In this document: piece after piece, positions 1-9,459 of the stretch
Position numbering within the stretch: the stretch's first letter is position 1
Layout of the letters: each line of letters starts with the position of its first letter
Assembly (NCBI RefSeq): GCF_036417355.1
Contig: NZ_CP143889.1
Coordinates: 2,914,001 to 2,978,000 of the forward strand
Direction of reading: 5' to 3'
Length of the DNA: 64,000 bases
Source of the DNA: Akkermansia sp. RCC_12PD
Lineage (GTDB): Bacteria; Verrucomicrobiota; Verrucomicrobiia; Verrucomicrobiales; Akkermansiaceae
Position numbers and translations under genes: made by a program
The notes under the pieces: generated by a model
What the model saw: only the letters and a program-made list of their open reading frames with translations
Database searches by the model: none
What the model was told of the DNA's origin: nothing

Positions 1-422
1 AAGGTTATGGTGTCCCCTGCCGTCAATCCGCCTAGCTGGACGGAGGATGTCGTGGAACCGCCGGCTCCGGGATTCATGAATGTAGACAGCGCTCCATAGT
101 CGAAAGAACCAAGGGTATTGACCAAGTCCGTCATCGCGGCCTCGTTCTGGTAATAGGCGTAATAAGGGGGGTCTCCTTCTCCGGGAGTGATGGCAGTGAC
201 ATTGGTGTTAAAGAAGTTCCCGCCGCTTTTAACGATTTTAAGCGTGTAGGGAGTACCGTTTCCCGAAGCATCCTGAAGCTGCAATTCAGCCGCGCTGTTG
301 GACGTATACTGATTCATGCCGGGCCTTCCCGTGCCGTCCCTGTACACATCCACCAAGACGGAAGCCGCCTGTGCAAGGGGAAAAAACCCTCCGGCCATAA
401 GTAAAAATAATGTTTTCTTCAT
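1..422 (-). CDS. Secreted protein, N-terminal part (cut by window edge)
   Basis: Reading the minus strand from an ATG at 422 gives an open frame to the window edge, about 140 residues. It starts MKKTLFLLMAGGFF..LAQA, a clear signal peptide, so the product is exported. The visible mature part is rich in Gly, Ser, Thr and Asn and has no motif I recognise. It could be the head of an autotransporter-like or PEP-CTERM-type surface protein, both common in Verrucomicrobiota, but the C-terminus needed to tell is outside the window. Two terminator-like hairpins separate it from scpA upstream, so it probably has its own promoter between about 425 and 510. Confidence 0.75.
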   Translation of the reverse strand, partial: MKKTLFLLMAGGFFPLAQAASVLVDVYRDGTGRPGMNQYTSNSAAELQLQDASGNGTPYTLKIVKSGGNFFNTNVTAITPGEGDPPYYAYYQNEAAMTDLVNTLGSFDYGALSTFMNPGAGGSTTSSVQLGGLTAGDTIT

Positions 423-510
423 GGTTTCCAGCTTTTGTGAAAGATGAAAACAAATGTAGGGATTTTGAATCCGAAACACGTCATAAATACTATTTTTTCA
501 TATTCTTACG

Positions 511-538
511 AAAAAAACACCCCCGTATAGTCGGGGTG
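511..538 (-). terminator. Rho-independent terminator, second of a tandem pair
   Basis: On the minus strand CACCCC/GGGGTG arms (518-523 with 533-538) are followed by seven T. It lies downstream of the scpA terminator and upstream of the leftmost gene, so it either backs up the first terminator or acts in the leader of the secreted-protein gene. Confidence 0.6.
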
Positions 539-634
539 AAGAACCAAGCTCCGCACCTCTTGTTTATTTTTATAACTTTTTATTTTTCATCTTTTCTTGT
601 TGACACCGGATTCAAAATCCGCGTTGAGTAAAAA

Positions 635-662
635 AGAGGCCGGATCAAATGATCCGGCCTCT
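635..662 (-). terminator. Terminator of the methylmalonyl-CoA mutase genes
   Basis: Perfect 13-bp arms (635-647 with 650-662) and, on the minus strand, five or more T after the stem. It sits about 35 bases past the scpA stop codon. Confidence 0.9.
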
Positions 663-695
663 GGTTTTCAATTTGTTCCGCGAACAGCGTTTTCG

Positions 696-2840
696 TTAGT
701 CGGCGTATTGTTCGTTGAGGGCTTCCATGATTTCCTTGGAGGCTTCCGGAATATTCGTACCGGGGCCGAAGATGGCTACGGCTCCGTGTTCCCTGAGGAA
801 GTCGTAGTCCTGGGCGGGAATGACGCCGCCGCAGAAGACCATGATGTCCGGACGCCCCTGCTTCTGGAGTTCTTCCACCAGGGCGGGCAGAAGCACCTTG
901 TGGCCTGCGGCCAGGGAGCTCATGCCGATCATGTGCACGTCGTTTTCAATCGCCATTTTGGCGGTTTCCTCCGGCGTCTGGAAGAGCGGGCCTACGTCCA
1001 CGTCGAAGCCGAGGTCGGCATAGGCGGAGGAGACCACCTTGGCGCCGCGGTCGTGGCCGTCCTGGCCCATTTTGGCAACGAGGATGCGGGGACGGCGCCC
1101 CGTGCGTTCGGCGAAGTCGTCCGTCATCTTGCGGACTTCCTCCACCAGCGGATCTTGACCATAGGATTGTGCGTACACGCCGGTAATGAGTTTAATTGGA
1201 GCTTTGTGCCGCCCGAAGTGCTTTTCCAGGGCGGAGGAAATTTCACCCAGAGAGGCGCGAGCCTTGGCCGCCTTGATGGCGAGGTCAAGGAGGTTGCCTT
1301 CTCCCGTACGGGCGCATTCGGACAGGGCTTCCAGCGCGGCTTCGCACGCAGCGGAGTCGCGTTCAGCACGCAGTTTCTGCAGGCGGGCGATCTGGGCGTC
1401 CCGGACGGTGGTGTTGTCCACTTCCAGAATGTCGATTTTTTCCTCCTGCTCCAGACGGTACTTGTTGACACCGATGATGGGCTCCTTGCCGGAGTCAATG
1501 GCCGCCTGGCGGCGGGCCGCGGCTTCTTCAATGCGCATCTTGGGCAGCCCGGTTTCAATGGCCTTGGCCATGCCGCCGAGTTTTTCCACTTCCTGAAGGT
1601 GGGCCCAGCCCTTGCGGATGAGCTCGTTGGTGAGGTATTCCACGTAGTAGGAACCGCCCCACGGATCGATGACCTTGCAGATGGTGGTTTCATCCTGCAG
1701 GTGGAGCTGGGTGTTGCGGGCAATGCGGGCGGAGAAGTCCGTCGGCAGGGCGATCGCCTCGTCCAGGGAGTTGGTGTGCAGGGACTGCGTATGGCCGCAG
1801 GCGGCGGCCAGGGCTTCAATGCAGGTGCGGGTCACGTTGTTGAACGGGTCCTGCTCCGTGAGGGACCAGCCGGAAGTCTGGGAGTGCGTGCGCAGGGCCA
1901 GGGACTTCGGGTTCTTGGGGTTGAACTGCTTGATGAGCTTGGCCCACAGCACGCGCGCGGCGCGCATCTTGGCCACTTCCATGAAGTAGTTCTTGCCCTG
2001 GGCCCAGAAGAAGGAGAGGCGCGGAGCGAAGGCGTCGATGTCAATGCCGGCCTTGATCCCGGTGCGCACGTATTCCAGGCCGTCCGCAAGCGTGTAAGCC
2101 ATTTCCAGGTCCGCCGTGGCGCCGGCTTCCTGCATGTGGTAGCCGGAGATGGAAATGGAGTTGAACTTGGGCATGTACTTGGAGGTGAACTCAAAGATGT
2201 CCGCAATGATCCGCATGGACGGGTCCGGCGGATAAATGTACGTGTTGCGCACCATGTATTCCTTCAGGATGTCGTTCTGGATCGTCCCGGAGAGCTGGTC
2301 CAGCGTGCAGCCCTGTTCCTGGGCGGCCACGATGTAGAAGGCAAGCACGGGCAGCACGGCGCCGTTCATGGTCATGGAGACGGACATTTTGTCCAGCGGA
2401 ATGCCCTTGAAGAGGATTTCCATGTCCAGGATGGAGTCCACGGCCACGCCGGCCTTGCCCACGTCGCCCACCACGCGGGGGTGGTCGGAGTCATAACCGC
2501 GGTGCGTCGCCAGGTCGAAGGCGATGGAAAGTCCCTTCTGACCGGCCGCCAGGTTGCGGCGGTAGAAGGCGTTGGATTCCTCCGCCGTGGAGAAACCGGC
2601 ATACTGGCGCACCGTCCAGGGACGCGCCACATACATGGTGGCGTAAGGTCCGCGCAGGTTCGGGGCCACACCGGCGGTAAAGTCCAGGTGCAGGCAGTCG
2701 TCATACACGCTCTCGGAATAGGTGGGCGGCACGGGAATTTGTTCATTGGTCACCCAGGTTTCCGTCTGGGTGGCCGGGGACTGGCCGCCGGCCTTGACTT
2801 CTGGATAGGCGGCGGTTGCAAAGTCGGGAATATTGCTCAT
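696..2840 (-). CDS. scpA: Methylmalonyl-CoA mutase, large (catalytic) subunit
   Basis: 714 residues starting MSNIPDF. It interconverts succinyl-CoA and (R)-methylmalonyl-CoA with adenosylcobalamin in the cytoplasm; in gut fermenters this feeds propionate formation. An N-terminal TIM-barrel substrate domain is followed by a C-terminal cobalamin domain carrying the DGHDRG form of DxHxxG near residue 597, whose His is the lower cobalt ligand. Length fits the family (about 710-730). The frame stays open further upstream, but that extension would run into mutA, so the ATG at 2840, 23 bases past the mutA stop, is preferred. It forms a two-gene operon with the small subunit and ends at a strong terminator. 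Also called mutB. Confidence 0.95.
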   Translation of the reverse strand: MSNIPDFATAAYPEVKAGGQSPATQTETWVTNEQIPVPPTYSESVYDDCLHLDFTAGVAPNLRGPYATMYVARPWTVRQYAGFSTAEESNAFYRRNLAAGQKGLSIAFDLATHRGYDSDHPRVVGDVGKAGVAVDSILDMEILFKGIPLDKMSVSMTMNGAVLPVLAFYIVAAQEQGCTLDQLSGTIQNDILKEYMVRNTYIYPPDPSMRIIADIFEFTSKYMPKFNSISISGYHMQEAGATADLEMAYTLADGLEYVRTGIKAGIDIDAFAPRLSFFWAQGKNYFMEVAKMRAARVLWAKLIKQFNPKNPKSLALRTHSQTSGWSLTEQDPFNNVTRTCIEALAAACGHTQSLHTNSLDEAIALPTDFSARIARNTQLHLQDETTICKVIDPWGGSYYVEYLTNELIRKGWAHLQEVEKLGGMAKAIETGLPKMRIEEAAARRQAAIDSGKEPIIGVNKYRLEQEEKIDILEVDNTTVRDAQIARLQKLRAERDSAACEAALEALSECARTGEGNLLDLAIKAAKARASLGEISSALEKHFGRHKAPIKLITGVYAQSYGQDPLVEEVRKMTDDFAERTGRRPRILVAKMGQDGHDRGAKVVSSAYADLGFDVDVGPLFQTPEETAKMAIENDVHMIGMSSLAAGHKVLLPALVEELQKQGRPDIMVFCGGVIPAQDYDFLREHGAVAIFGPGTNIPEASKEIMEALNEQYAD

Positions 2841-2862
2841 ATGATGAAATTTGGTAAATGGT

Positions 2863-4917
2863 TTAGAGGCCGATCTTGTTCTGAATGGCTTCAATGGTGT
2901 TGTAGCAGTTGGCCCTGACGTGGATGAAGATGTCCACGCCGGCTTCCTTGAACGCTTCCACATGGTCCGCCGGATAACCGGCGAGGGCCACCATCATGTC
3001 CGGCTTGATTTCCCTGAGCGCCTTGCAGAAGGCGGGAACGATTTCCGGATAGGTGTCGTCCGTGGAGCAGATCACACACACGGCGCAGCCGCTTTCCGCG
3101 GCGGCCCTGGCCGCCTCTTCCGGAGTCGGGAAGCCGGACGGGTAAACCACGTCCAGACCGCCTGCGCGCAGGAAGTCGCGGGAGAAGTCCGCACGGGCCT
3201 TGTGCTGGCGCAACGGCCCCATGTTGGCGAAGAAGACCATCGGGCGGGTTCCCTTTTCCTCCACCCAGGCGTCGGCCTTGGCGAGCAGGGATTCAAAGCG
3301 TTCCGCCAGGCGGCGCTTCGGCAGGGCTTCAATTTCCAGCGGTCCGCCGCACTTGCAGTCCGCGCCGGCCGTGAGGGCCTTGTTGATGAGGCAGGTGGAG
3401 AAGCCTTCCTCCGCGGCCTTGCAGACGGAATCCACGCACATTTTCACGTCGGGCAGTTCCACGTCCGCATTCTTGCAGCAGCCGTGGCCCTTGGAGGCGG
3501 AACAGGAGGAGCCTTCCGGCACTTCCAGCTTCTTTTCCACCAGGTTGACGTACTGGTTGACGCCCACGATGGACTGGCGGCGCTGGTCGGCCATTTCATA
3601 CCGCTTGGCGGCCGTGGCGTTCACGCTCTTCTGGATGGAGCCGGACTGAAGGGCCTTGATGATGCCGCCTTCCTTTTCAATTCCCTGGAAGACGTCCCAG
3701 ATTTTCCGGGAGACTTCGTCCGTCAGGTTTTCAATGTACCAGGAACCGCCGGCGGGGTCCACCACCTTGTCCAGGTTGCATTCGCCCAGCAGGATCAGCG
3801 GGCAGTTGCGGGCGATGCGGCGGGAGAATTCGTCCGGCATGCGCACGGCCGCGTCGAAGGGCAGTACATCGATGCTGTCCACGCCGCCCATAATGGCGGA
3901 GAAGGCTTGGGCGGAACCGCGCAGCAGGTTGACCCAGGGGTCCACCTTGGAGAGGGTCCAGAAGGAAGTGCGGGCATGCAGGCTGATTTTGGCGGCTTCC
4001 TCGCTACCGCCGCATTCCTTGACGATGAGGGCCCAGAGTTCGCGCAGGGCGCGGATTTTGGCCACTTCCAGGAAAAGGTTGGCCCCGATGGATACGGTAA
4101 AGCGCATGTGGGCGGCCGCTTCATCCACGGAAATGCCGCGTTCTTCCATGGCGCGCAGATAGGCCACGGCGGTAGCGAGCATGGCTCCCGCTTCTTCAAA
4201 GGCGGAGGCGCCGGAATCCGCATAGGGAAGCCCGCTGACGCCGATGGTCTGGAAGGCGGGCGCATTGGCGATGGCCCACTTGGTCATCACGGCCATCTGG
4301 TCATAATAGGCGCAAATGCCCTTGCCGCCGCAGAGGGAACCCTTCATCACGGCCTTGCCGACCGGGTCGTAGAGAACGCCGCCCCGGAGGCCGGCGGTGT
4401 CGAATCCGGCGGATTTGTACGTGTTCAGGAACATGGAAAGCGTACCCAGGCCGCAGGAGCCGGGAGTGATGTAAACGGGCAGCTTGTCCAGCGGGAGGCC
4501 CTTGAGGGCGGTGTCCCAGGCCGCCTGCTTGCGCAACTTGAGGCCGCATTTGCAGTTGAGCTGGACGTTCACGGCGGTCAGGCCGCGTTCCAGATCGTGC
4601 AGGATTTTGCTGTTGAAGTCTTCCGGAGTGGAGGCGGGAATGCTCTGGGCGATTTCGCAGGGCTTTTCCACATAGCCCAGGGCGCGGGTTCCGCGGCGGT
4701 ACGGGAACTGCCCGGCAGGCATGACGGGAGAGTGCTCGTCCCACTTGTTGTAAATGGGATGCAGCGTGATTCCCTCCACGAGCTTCGTGAAAAGTTTTTT
4801 ATCAAAATCAGCCCCCTTCAAGGCAGCGACGGCTGCCTCACGCCATTCGGCGTATGTGGCTGGTGCGAATTCTCCGAAGTCGATCTCCGGATCCGTTGTT
4901 TTGTTTCCCTTTTGCAT
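2863..4917 (-). CDS. mutA: Methylmalonyl-CoA mutase, small subunit
   Basis: 684 residues starting MQKGNKTTD. It is homologous to the large subunit (TIM barrel plus Rossmann-like C-terminal domain), but the C-terminal domain lacks DxHxxG, reading [11 protein letters not shown] at the equivalent place, so it should not bind cobalamin. This is normal for the non-catalytic subunit of the heterodimer. Odd point: the linker before the C-terminal domain, around 3350-3515, holds eight cysteines including CC and CKC groups. It is first in the operon with scpA. No clear Shine-Dalgarno is seen before the ATG at 4917. Confidence 0.93.
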   Translation of the reverse strand: MQKGNKTTDPEIDFGEFAPATYAEWREAAVAALKGADFDKKLFTKLVEGITLHPIYNKWDEHSPVMPAGQFPYRRGTRALGYVEKPCEIAQSIPASTPEDFNSKILHDLERGLTAVNVQLNCKCGLKLRKQAAWDTALKGLPLDKLPVYITPGSCGLGTLSMFLNTYKSAGFDTAGLRGGVLYDPVGKAVMKGSLCGGKGICAYYDQMAVMTKWAIANAPAFQTIGVSGLPYADSGASAFEEAGAMLATAVAYLRAMEERGISVDEAAAHMRFTVSIGANLFLEVAKIRALRELWALIVKECGGSEEAAKISLHARTSFWTLSKVDPWVNLLRGSAQAFSAIMGGVDSIDVLPFDAAVRMPDEFSRRIARNCPLILLGECNLDKVVDPAGGSWYIENLTDEVSRKIWDVFQGIEKEGGIIKALQSGSIQKSVNATAAKRYEMADQRRQSIVGVNQYVNLVEKKLEVPEGSSCSASKGHGCCKNADVELPDVKMCVDSVCKAAEEGFSTCLINKALTAGADCKCGGPLEIEALPKRRLAERFESLLAKADAWVEEKGTRPMVFFANMGPLRQHKARADFSRDFLRAGGLDVVYPSGFPTPEEAARAAAESGCAVCVICSTDDTYPEIVPAFCKALREIKPDMMVALAGYPADHVEAFKEAGVDIFIHVRANCYNTIEAIQNKIGL

Positions 4918-5078
4918 GGCGAAGTCAATGGGTAAGGCCTAATATGTTGGTTTTTAATTGCGCAAACCAGGCCAGATTTAAAGCGCAGAGTTATTTTAGA
5001 AAATCAAATTATAAAGTCCAGCGTGAAAAACACAAGAGGCCCAATGAAGGCGAATTTGCCCTATCACGTTCGGGAAGC

Positions 5079-5107
5079 TTGCAAAAACAGCATAAAAAGA
5101 GTAGATA
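5079..5107 (+). promoter_or_regulatory. Candidate promoter of the envelope operon
   Basis: TTGCAA (5079-5084), 17-base spacer, TAGATA (5102-5107). Transcription would begin only a few bases before the ATG at 5120, giving a very short leader. Judged by eye from the consensus only. Confidence 0.4.
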
Positions 5108-5119
5108 CAGGGTTTAAGC

Positions 5120-7732
5120 ATGCCGACCTCACCTACCGTCAAACTCCCTGTTCAACTAGTCAGGCAGCTCCAGGCATTCCGCCGTCGCCTCAGAACGGTA
5201 AAAATACTGGAAGCTATCTGCCTTGCCGGCCTTGCCGTCATCCTCTCCTATGTGTTTCTGTATGTTTCCGACCGCGTTTGGGAAACACCGCCCACGCTGG
5301 GATGGATTCTTTTCATCTGCGCCGTGGCGGGATTGCTGACCTTCATTCCGTGGTGGAGCTTCCGGTGGGTCTGGCAGCGCAGAACGGCCGCCCAACTGGC
5401 GCGCCTGATCGGCAAAAATGATGCGGCGCTGGGAGACCGCCTGCTGGGGGTCATTGAACTGGACTCCGAAATGTACGGGCACCAATACAGTTCCGAAAAG
5501 CTCAAGGAGGCGGCCATGGAACAGGTGGCACGCGAAGTCGCCGGACAGGACCTGACGGTCAACATCCCCAGGCCGCGGCACAGGATTCTGTTCCTTCTTC
5601 TTTCCATTCTGGTTCTCTGCACGGGCGCCCTGTGCATCGTCAGCCCGGAAGCGGCGGAAAACGCCCTGCACCGCTGGCTTCAACCCTTCAATCCTCCGGA
5701 ACGCTACACCTTCACGCAACTGGATCCCTCCCCCGACACCCTGGTCATCCCCCTGGGGGAAAGCCATGCATATGAACTCAGGCTGGCGGATTCCACCAAG
5801 TCCCGCCCGGAAACCGCTCATTACGTTTTCGGAAACAGGATGCGCCAGCAGGCGAGTCTGGAGGACGGCGTTTACAAAGTACTCATTCCACCTCTCCAGC
5901 AACCGGACAGGCTTGAATTTTCAGCGGGGGACGTCGTGCGCCGCATGCGCATCGTGCCGAAGGCGCGCCCTTCCCTGATCTCCGCCGCGGCCGCGGTGGC
6001 CTATCCGGAATACATGGGGCGTCCGGATGGACGGGAACCGATGAGGGCCGGAGTCGTTTCCGCGCCGGAAGGCTCCACGCTGACGCTGGAGGTTACCGCC
6101 TCCCAGCCGCTGGCTTTCGCCGCCACGCCCCAGGGAAAGCCCCTGCGCGTGGACGGCAGCAAGGTGATCATTCCCTCCATTCTTCTGGGGAAAGATCCTC
6201 AGGAAATAGAGCTGACATGGACGGACCAGGACGGCCTTGACGCCGCGCAGACCGTGAAGGTGCGCCTGGAACCCGTTGAGGACAAGCAGCCCTCCGTCTA
6301 CCTGAGGGGCGGAGAAAACGACCGCCACGTGCTGGAAGACACCAGCATTGAACTGGAAGTGGAGGCCGCGGACGATTTCGGCCTGCGGGAACTGGGCGTG
6401 GAGTGGCAGGGAGAAAAGTCTTTTTACGAGGAAGAAAATCCGGACGGAGAAGCGGCGGCTCCGGAGAAAGCCGGCAAGACCGTTCCGGGACTGCACGGGG
6501 AAAAGGTTCTGGAAACGGGCGATCCGACCCGGACCGGATTGAAGGGAACCTTCCTGTTCCAGGCCAGGGCCCTGAAGCTGTCTCCCCAGCGCGTGGTCGT
6601 CCGCGGATTTACGCAGGACTACAAGCCCGGCGGCAAAAGAGTGTATTCGGAACCCATGGTCATCATCGTCCTTTCCAAGTCGGAACATGCGCAGATGATT
6701 CGCAATGAACTGGAACGCATCGTCAGCGAGCTGGAAGGAATGATCCGCCGCATGGACGCCATGACGGACGAGGCGAAACGCCTGAAAACCCTGGAAGAAA
6801 AGGAACTCAGGAATACGGAGGGCCAGCAGAGGCTCCATGCCCTGGCGGATGAGGAACAGGCCAACCGAAGGGAACTGAATGAATTGATCAACCGGTCCGA
6901 AACGCTGTTCAAGGAAGCCTCCCGCAATACCCAGATCGATCCATCCGGAATGAAGGAGTTCATGAAGGGAATTTCCATGCTGAAACCCGTTCCCGACAGT
7001 GCCATGAAGAACGCCCAGAAAAAATTCCGGGATTCTACAGCGGAGAACAGCACTCCGCAGGAAAGCCGGCAATCCCTCAACGGGGCGGAAAGCGACCACT
7101 CCGACGCCACGCAGGCCTTGAAAGACGCCATGAACCAGCTTTCCAAGTCCGCCCAGGACATGGAAGCCAGCACCTTTGTGGCCAGGCTTCTCCAAGCGGC
7201 CTACAAGGAAGATTTCATTGCCCGCTCTCTCGCCGGCCAGCTCAACACCGTTGTAGGTATGACCATGGAGGAGCTGGACCCCTCCACCCGCCGGGAAATG
7301 GAAACCATTGCCACCCTCCAGAATGCCTCCACACAGGACATAGGCTGGATTCTGGAAGACCTCAATTATTACAAGTCCCGCACGGAGGAACGCATTTACA
7401 GCGACCTGTACAACCAGATGAACGCCTTCTCCCTCCGTGAAAAGCTGGACCTGGTGCACGGAAACATTCTGAACTCCATCACGGCGCAGTCCATTGACGA
7501 ATCCCACCTGTACGCGTCCACCCTGCGCCACTGGGCCAAGCTGATAGACGACTACAAGAAAAGCCGCGGCGGAGGCGGAGGCGGCGGAGGCGGAGAAGAA
7601 GAATCCATTTCCGACGCCGACTTCGAGTTCATGCTGAAAATCATCCGAATGATCCAGCAGGAACAGGACATCCGCATGCGTACCCGCGCCGCAGAAAAGG
7701 AACACCGCAAACTCAACGCACAAACCCCATGA
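5120..7732 (+). CDS. DUF4175-like membrane protein
   Basis: 870 residues. Three hydrophobic segments (about residues 29-49, 60-79 and 154-174) precede a long, probably periplasmic region with beta-rich modules. A charged, helical, probably coiled-coil part follows (about 515-800), then a run of nine glycines near residue 825 and an acidic tail. The arrangement resembles DUF4175-type proteins; their biochemical role is unknown to me. It is the first gene of a six-gene packed run, and its stop overlaps the next start (ATGA at 7729-7732), implying translational coupling. It is possibly a scaffold for the secreted proteins encoded downstream, which is inference. Confidence 0.8.
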   Translation: MPTSPTVKLPVQLVRQLQAFRRRLRTVKILEAICLAGLAVILSYVFLYVSDRVWETPPTLGWILFICAVAGLLTFIPWWSFRWVWQRRTAAQLARLIGKNDAALGDRLLGVIELDSEMYGHQYSSEKLKEAAMEQVAREVAGQDLTVNIPRPRHRILFLLLSILVLCTGALCIVSPEAAENALHRWLQPFNPPERYTFTQLDPSPDTLVIPLGESHAYELRLADSTKSRPETAHYVFGNRMRQQASLEDGVYKVLIPPLQQPDRLEFSAGDVVRRMRIVPKARPSLISAAAAVAYPEYMGRPDGREPMRAGVVSAPEGSTLTLEVTASQPLAFAATPQGKPLRVDGSKVIIPSILLGKDPQEIELTWTDQDGLDAAQTVKVRLEPVEDKQPSVYLRGGENDRHVLEDTSIELEVEAADDFGLRELGVEWQGEKSFYEEENPDGEAAAPEKAGKTVPGLHGEKVLETGDPTRTGLKGTFLFQARALKLSPQRVVVRGFTQDYKPGGKRVYSEPMVIIVLSKSEHAQMIRNELERIVSELEGMIRRMDAMTDEAKRLKTLEEKELRNTEGQQRLHALADEEQANRRELNELINRSETLFKEASRNTQIDPSGMKEFMKGISMLKPVPDSAMKNAQKKFRDSTAENSTPQESRQSLNGAESDHSDATQALKDAMNQLSKSAQDMEASTFVARLLQAAYKEDFIARSLAGQLNTVVGMTMEELDPSTRREMETIATLQNASTQDIGWILEDLNYYKSRTEERIYSDLYNQMNAFSLREKLDLVHGNILNSITAQSIDESHLYASTLRHWAKLIDDYKKSRGGGGGGGGGEEESISDADFEFMLKIIRMIQQEQDIRMRTRAAEKEHRKLNAQTP

Positions 7733-8439
7733 ATACTGTCCGCCTGCCAGTCATTCTTCTGGCCCTTTCGACCTTTTCCCTGCCCTGCCTGGCCACTCCG
7801 GAGGGACAAACGATTTATACCGCCAAGCACAAGGAAACGGCGGAAAAGCTGGCCGTCCAGCAGGACGAGCTTCAGGCGGACACGTCCGACCTCATCATGG
7901 GAGAAACGAATGAGGAAGTGGTCGACCTCCTGAAGAAATGCCGCCATGCCATGAACGACGCCGTGGACCTCCTGGAGAACTACAACACGGGAGGCCCAAC
8001 GCTCGCCGCCCAGTCGGACGTCATTGAACTGATCTACCTGGCAGCCAAGGCCAGAATGAGCATGCCGGGAGGGGGCGCAGGAGGCAAACTGCCCAAATTC
8101 GGAGAAAATGGAATGAAACCGGGCAGCGAGGCCCTGATGAACATGCTCCGGCAGCTCCTTGGCATGGACAGTGAATCCCAATCCATGCAGCAGGGGGAAA
8201 GCGAAGGAGAGGGAACAGGAGAAGGACAAGGAGAGGGCCAGAACAACCGGGGCAACAAACCGGGAAAAGGAGCCGACGGAAAGTCGGATATGGCTTCCTC
8301 CCAGGAAAGGGGAGTTTCCAACCCAGACACGGCGGTGGAAAGCCGCTCCGTCCCCAAATCCACCGGGATGTCTGCAGATGACATGCCCGCCGAATTCCGC
8401 AAGGCGCTGGACGCCTATAACAGAACCCTCCAGAAGTAG
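7729..8439 (+). CDS. Secreted low-complexity hypothetical protein
   Basis: 236 residues with a signal peptide (MNTVRLPVILLALSTFSLP..LA). A helical region of about 100 residues (QDELQADTSDLIMGETNEEV) is followed by a Gly/Glu/Gln-rich low-complexity stretch (repeats of GEG and GQG) and a short helical C-terminus (PAEFRKALDAYNR). That last motif resembles the end of proteins that accompany DUF4175-type genes. I cannot name the function. It overlaps the upstream gene by 4 bases and is 6 bases from the next one, so it is clearly cotranscribed and the products probably work together. Confidence 0.8.
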   Translation: MNTVRLPVILLALSTFSLPCLATPEGQTIYTAKHKETAEKLAVQQDELQADTSDLIMGETNEEVVDLLKKCRHAMNDAVDLLENYNTGGPTLAAQSDVIELIYLAAKARMSMPGGGAGGKLPKFGENGMKPGSEALMNMLRQLLGMDSESQSMQQGESEGEGTGEGQGEGQNNRGNKPGKGADGKSDMASSQERGVSNPDTAVESRSVPKSTGMSADDMPAEFRKALDAYNRTLQK

Positions 8440-8445
8440 CAAAAG

Positions 8446-9459
8446 ATGAACACGCATTCTGCCGGAGCATTTCTGCTATTCTTTTTCTGCGTCCTGACGG
8501 CAGGGGGAGCCGATCCGCGCAGGGATGTGGCTGGCATCATGCCGGTCCGCACGGAAACGGTGCCCGTGCAGGTGGAATCCATGTATCTGAAAGGCCTCAG
8601 TTTTTTACAAAACGCCCAAAAAGCAGACGGTTCCTATGAAGACAATGAAGGAAGGCAGCCGGGCATCATCGGTTTCTGCCTGATGTCCGTTCTCGCCCAC
8701 GGGGACGATCCGAACGCGGGGCCGTACGCCACCATGGTGCGCCGCTGCCTCAACTATATCCTCTCCAAACAGAACAGCGGCTCCGGCTATATAGGTGACA
8801 CCATGTACAACCACGGATTCGCCACCCTGGCGCTGGCGGAGGCCTACGGCATGGTGCGCGACGACCGCATAGGCCCCGCCCTCCAGAAAGCCGTGGCCCT
8901 GACGCTGACCGCCCAGAAGAAGAACAAGACGGGCGGCTGGCGCTATGCTCCGGATTCTACGGATGCGGACAGCACGGTAACCGGATGCCAGATCGTCTCC
9001 CTGTACGCCGCACGGAACGCGGGCATTCCCGTGCCGGACGAGGCTTTTGAACGCGGCCTCAAGTACATGGCCTCCTGCCGCGACAACAAAGGAGGTTACG
9101 GCTATACCGGACCGTCCGGTCCCCGCGTCACCCTTACGGCCATCGGCTCCCTGACCTTGTCCCTGGCCCGCCAGAAGTCGGACCCGTCTTTCAAAGCCTC
9201 CCTGTCCTTCCTGAAAAAAAATCTTAATTACCGGGATTCCTTATATCCATTCTACTTCGAGTACTACATGTCCCAGGCTCTGTTTCATGCAGACCAGCCC
9301 CTCTGGGAAGCCTGGAACCATAAAAACATACGCTACCTCCAGGCATCCCAGACGTCCAACGGTTCCTGGCTGAGCGACAGGGGAAGTTCCTATGCCACCT
9401 CCCTGGCGCTACTTTCAATTGCCTTGAATTACCGTTTCCTGCCCATTTATGAACAATAA
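8446..9459 (+). CDS. Secreted prenyltransferase/squalene-oxidase-repeat protein, copy 1
   Basis: 337 residues with a signal peptide. The mature part consists of alpha-alpha toroid repeats of the prenyltransferase/squalene oxidase type (GGWRYAP, GGYGYTGPSG and similar QxxxGGW-like blocks). It lacks a convincing DxDD cyclase motif, so I do not call it a terpene cyclase; binding or scaffolding outside the membrane is more likely. Residues about 70-265 are nearly identical to the next gene's product. The last bases (ATGAACAATAA) overlap the start of copy 2 by 11 bases, the same geometry as at the end of copy 2. Confidence 0.85.
   Translation: MNTHSAGAFLLFFFCVLTAGGADPRRDVAGIMPVRTETVPVQVESMYLKGLSFLQNAQKADGSYEDNEGRQPGIIGFCLMSVLAHGDDPNAGPYATMVRRCLNYILSKQNSGSGYIGDTMYNHGFATLALAEAYGMVRDDRIGPALQKAVALTLTAQKKNKTGGWRYAPDSTDADSTVTGCQIVSLYAARNAGIPVPDEAFERGLKYMASCRDNKGGYGYTGPSGPRVTLTAIGSLTLSLARQKSDPSFKASLSFLKKNLNYRDSLYPFYFEYYMSQALFHADQPLWEAWNHKNIRYLQASQTSNGSWLSDRGSSYATSLALLSIALNYRFLPIYEQ
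8658..9240 (+). repeat. Direct repeat, unit 1 (core of tandem gene copy 1)
   Basis: About 583 bases matching 9673-10255 at a constant offset of 1015. From about 8813 to 9240 I count only two substitutions; a short patch near 8783-8812 is clearly divergent. Confidence 0.9.

Noticed and set aside
598-628. A complete tRNA gene
   Set aside because: Only an anticodon-arm-like segment is present; no acceptor, D or T arms can be drawn around it.
597-4935. Two long plus-strand open frames (773 and 694 codons) opposite scpA and mutA
   Set aside because: Both are shadows of well-conserved mutase genes, with His/Gly-rich translations typical of antisense frames.
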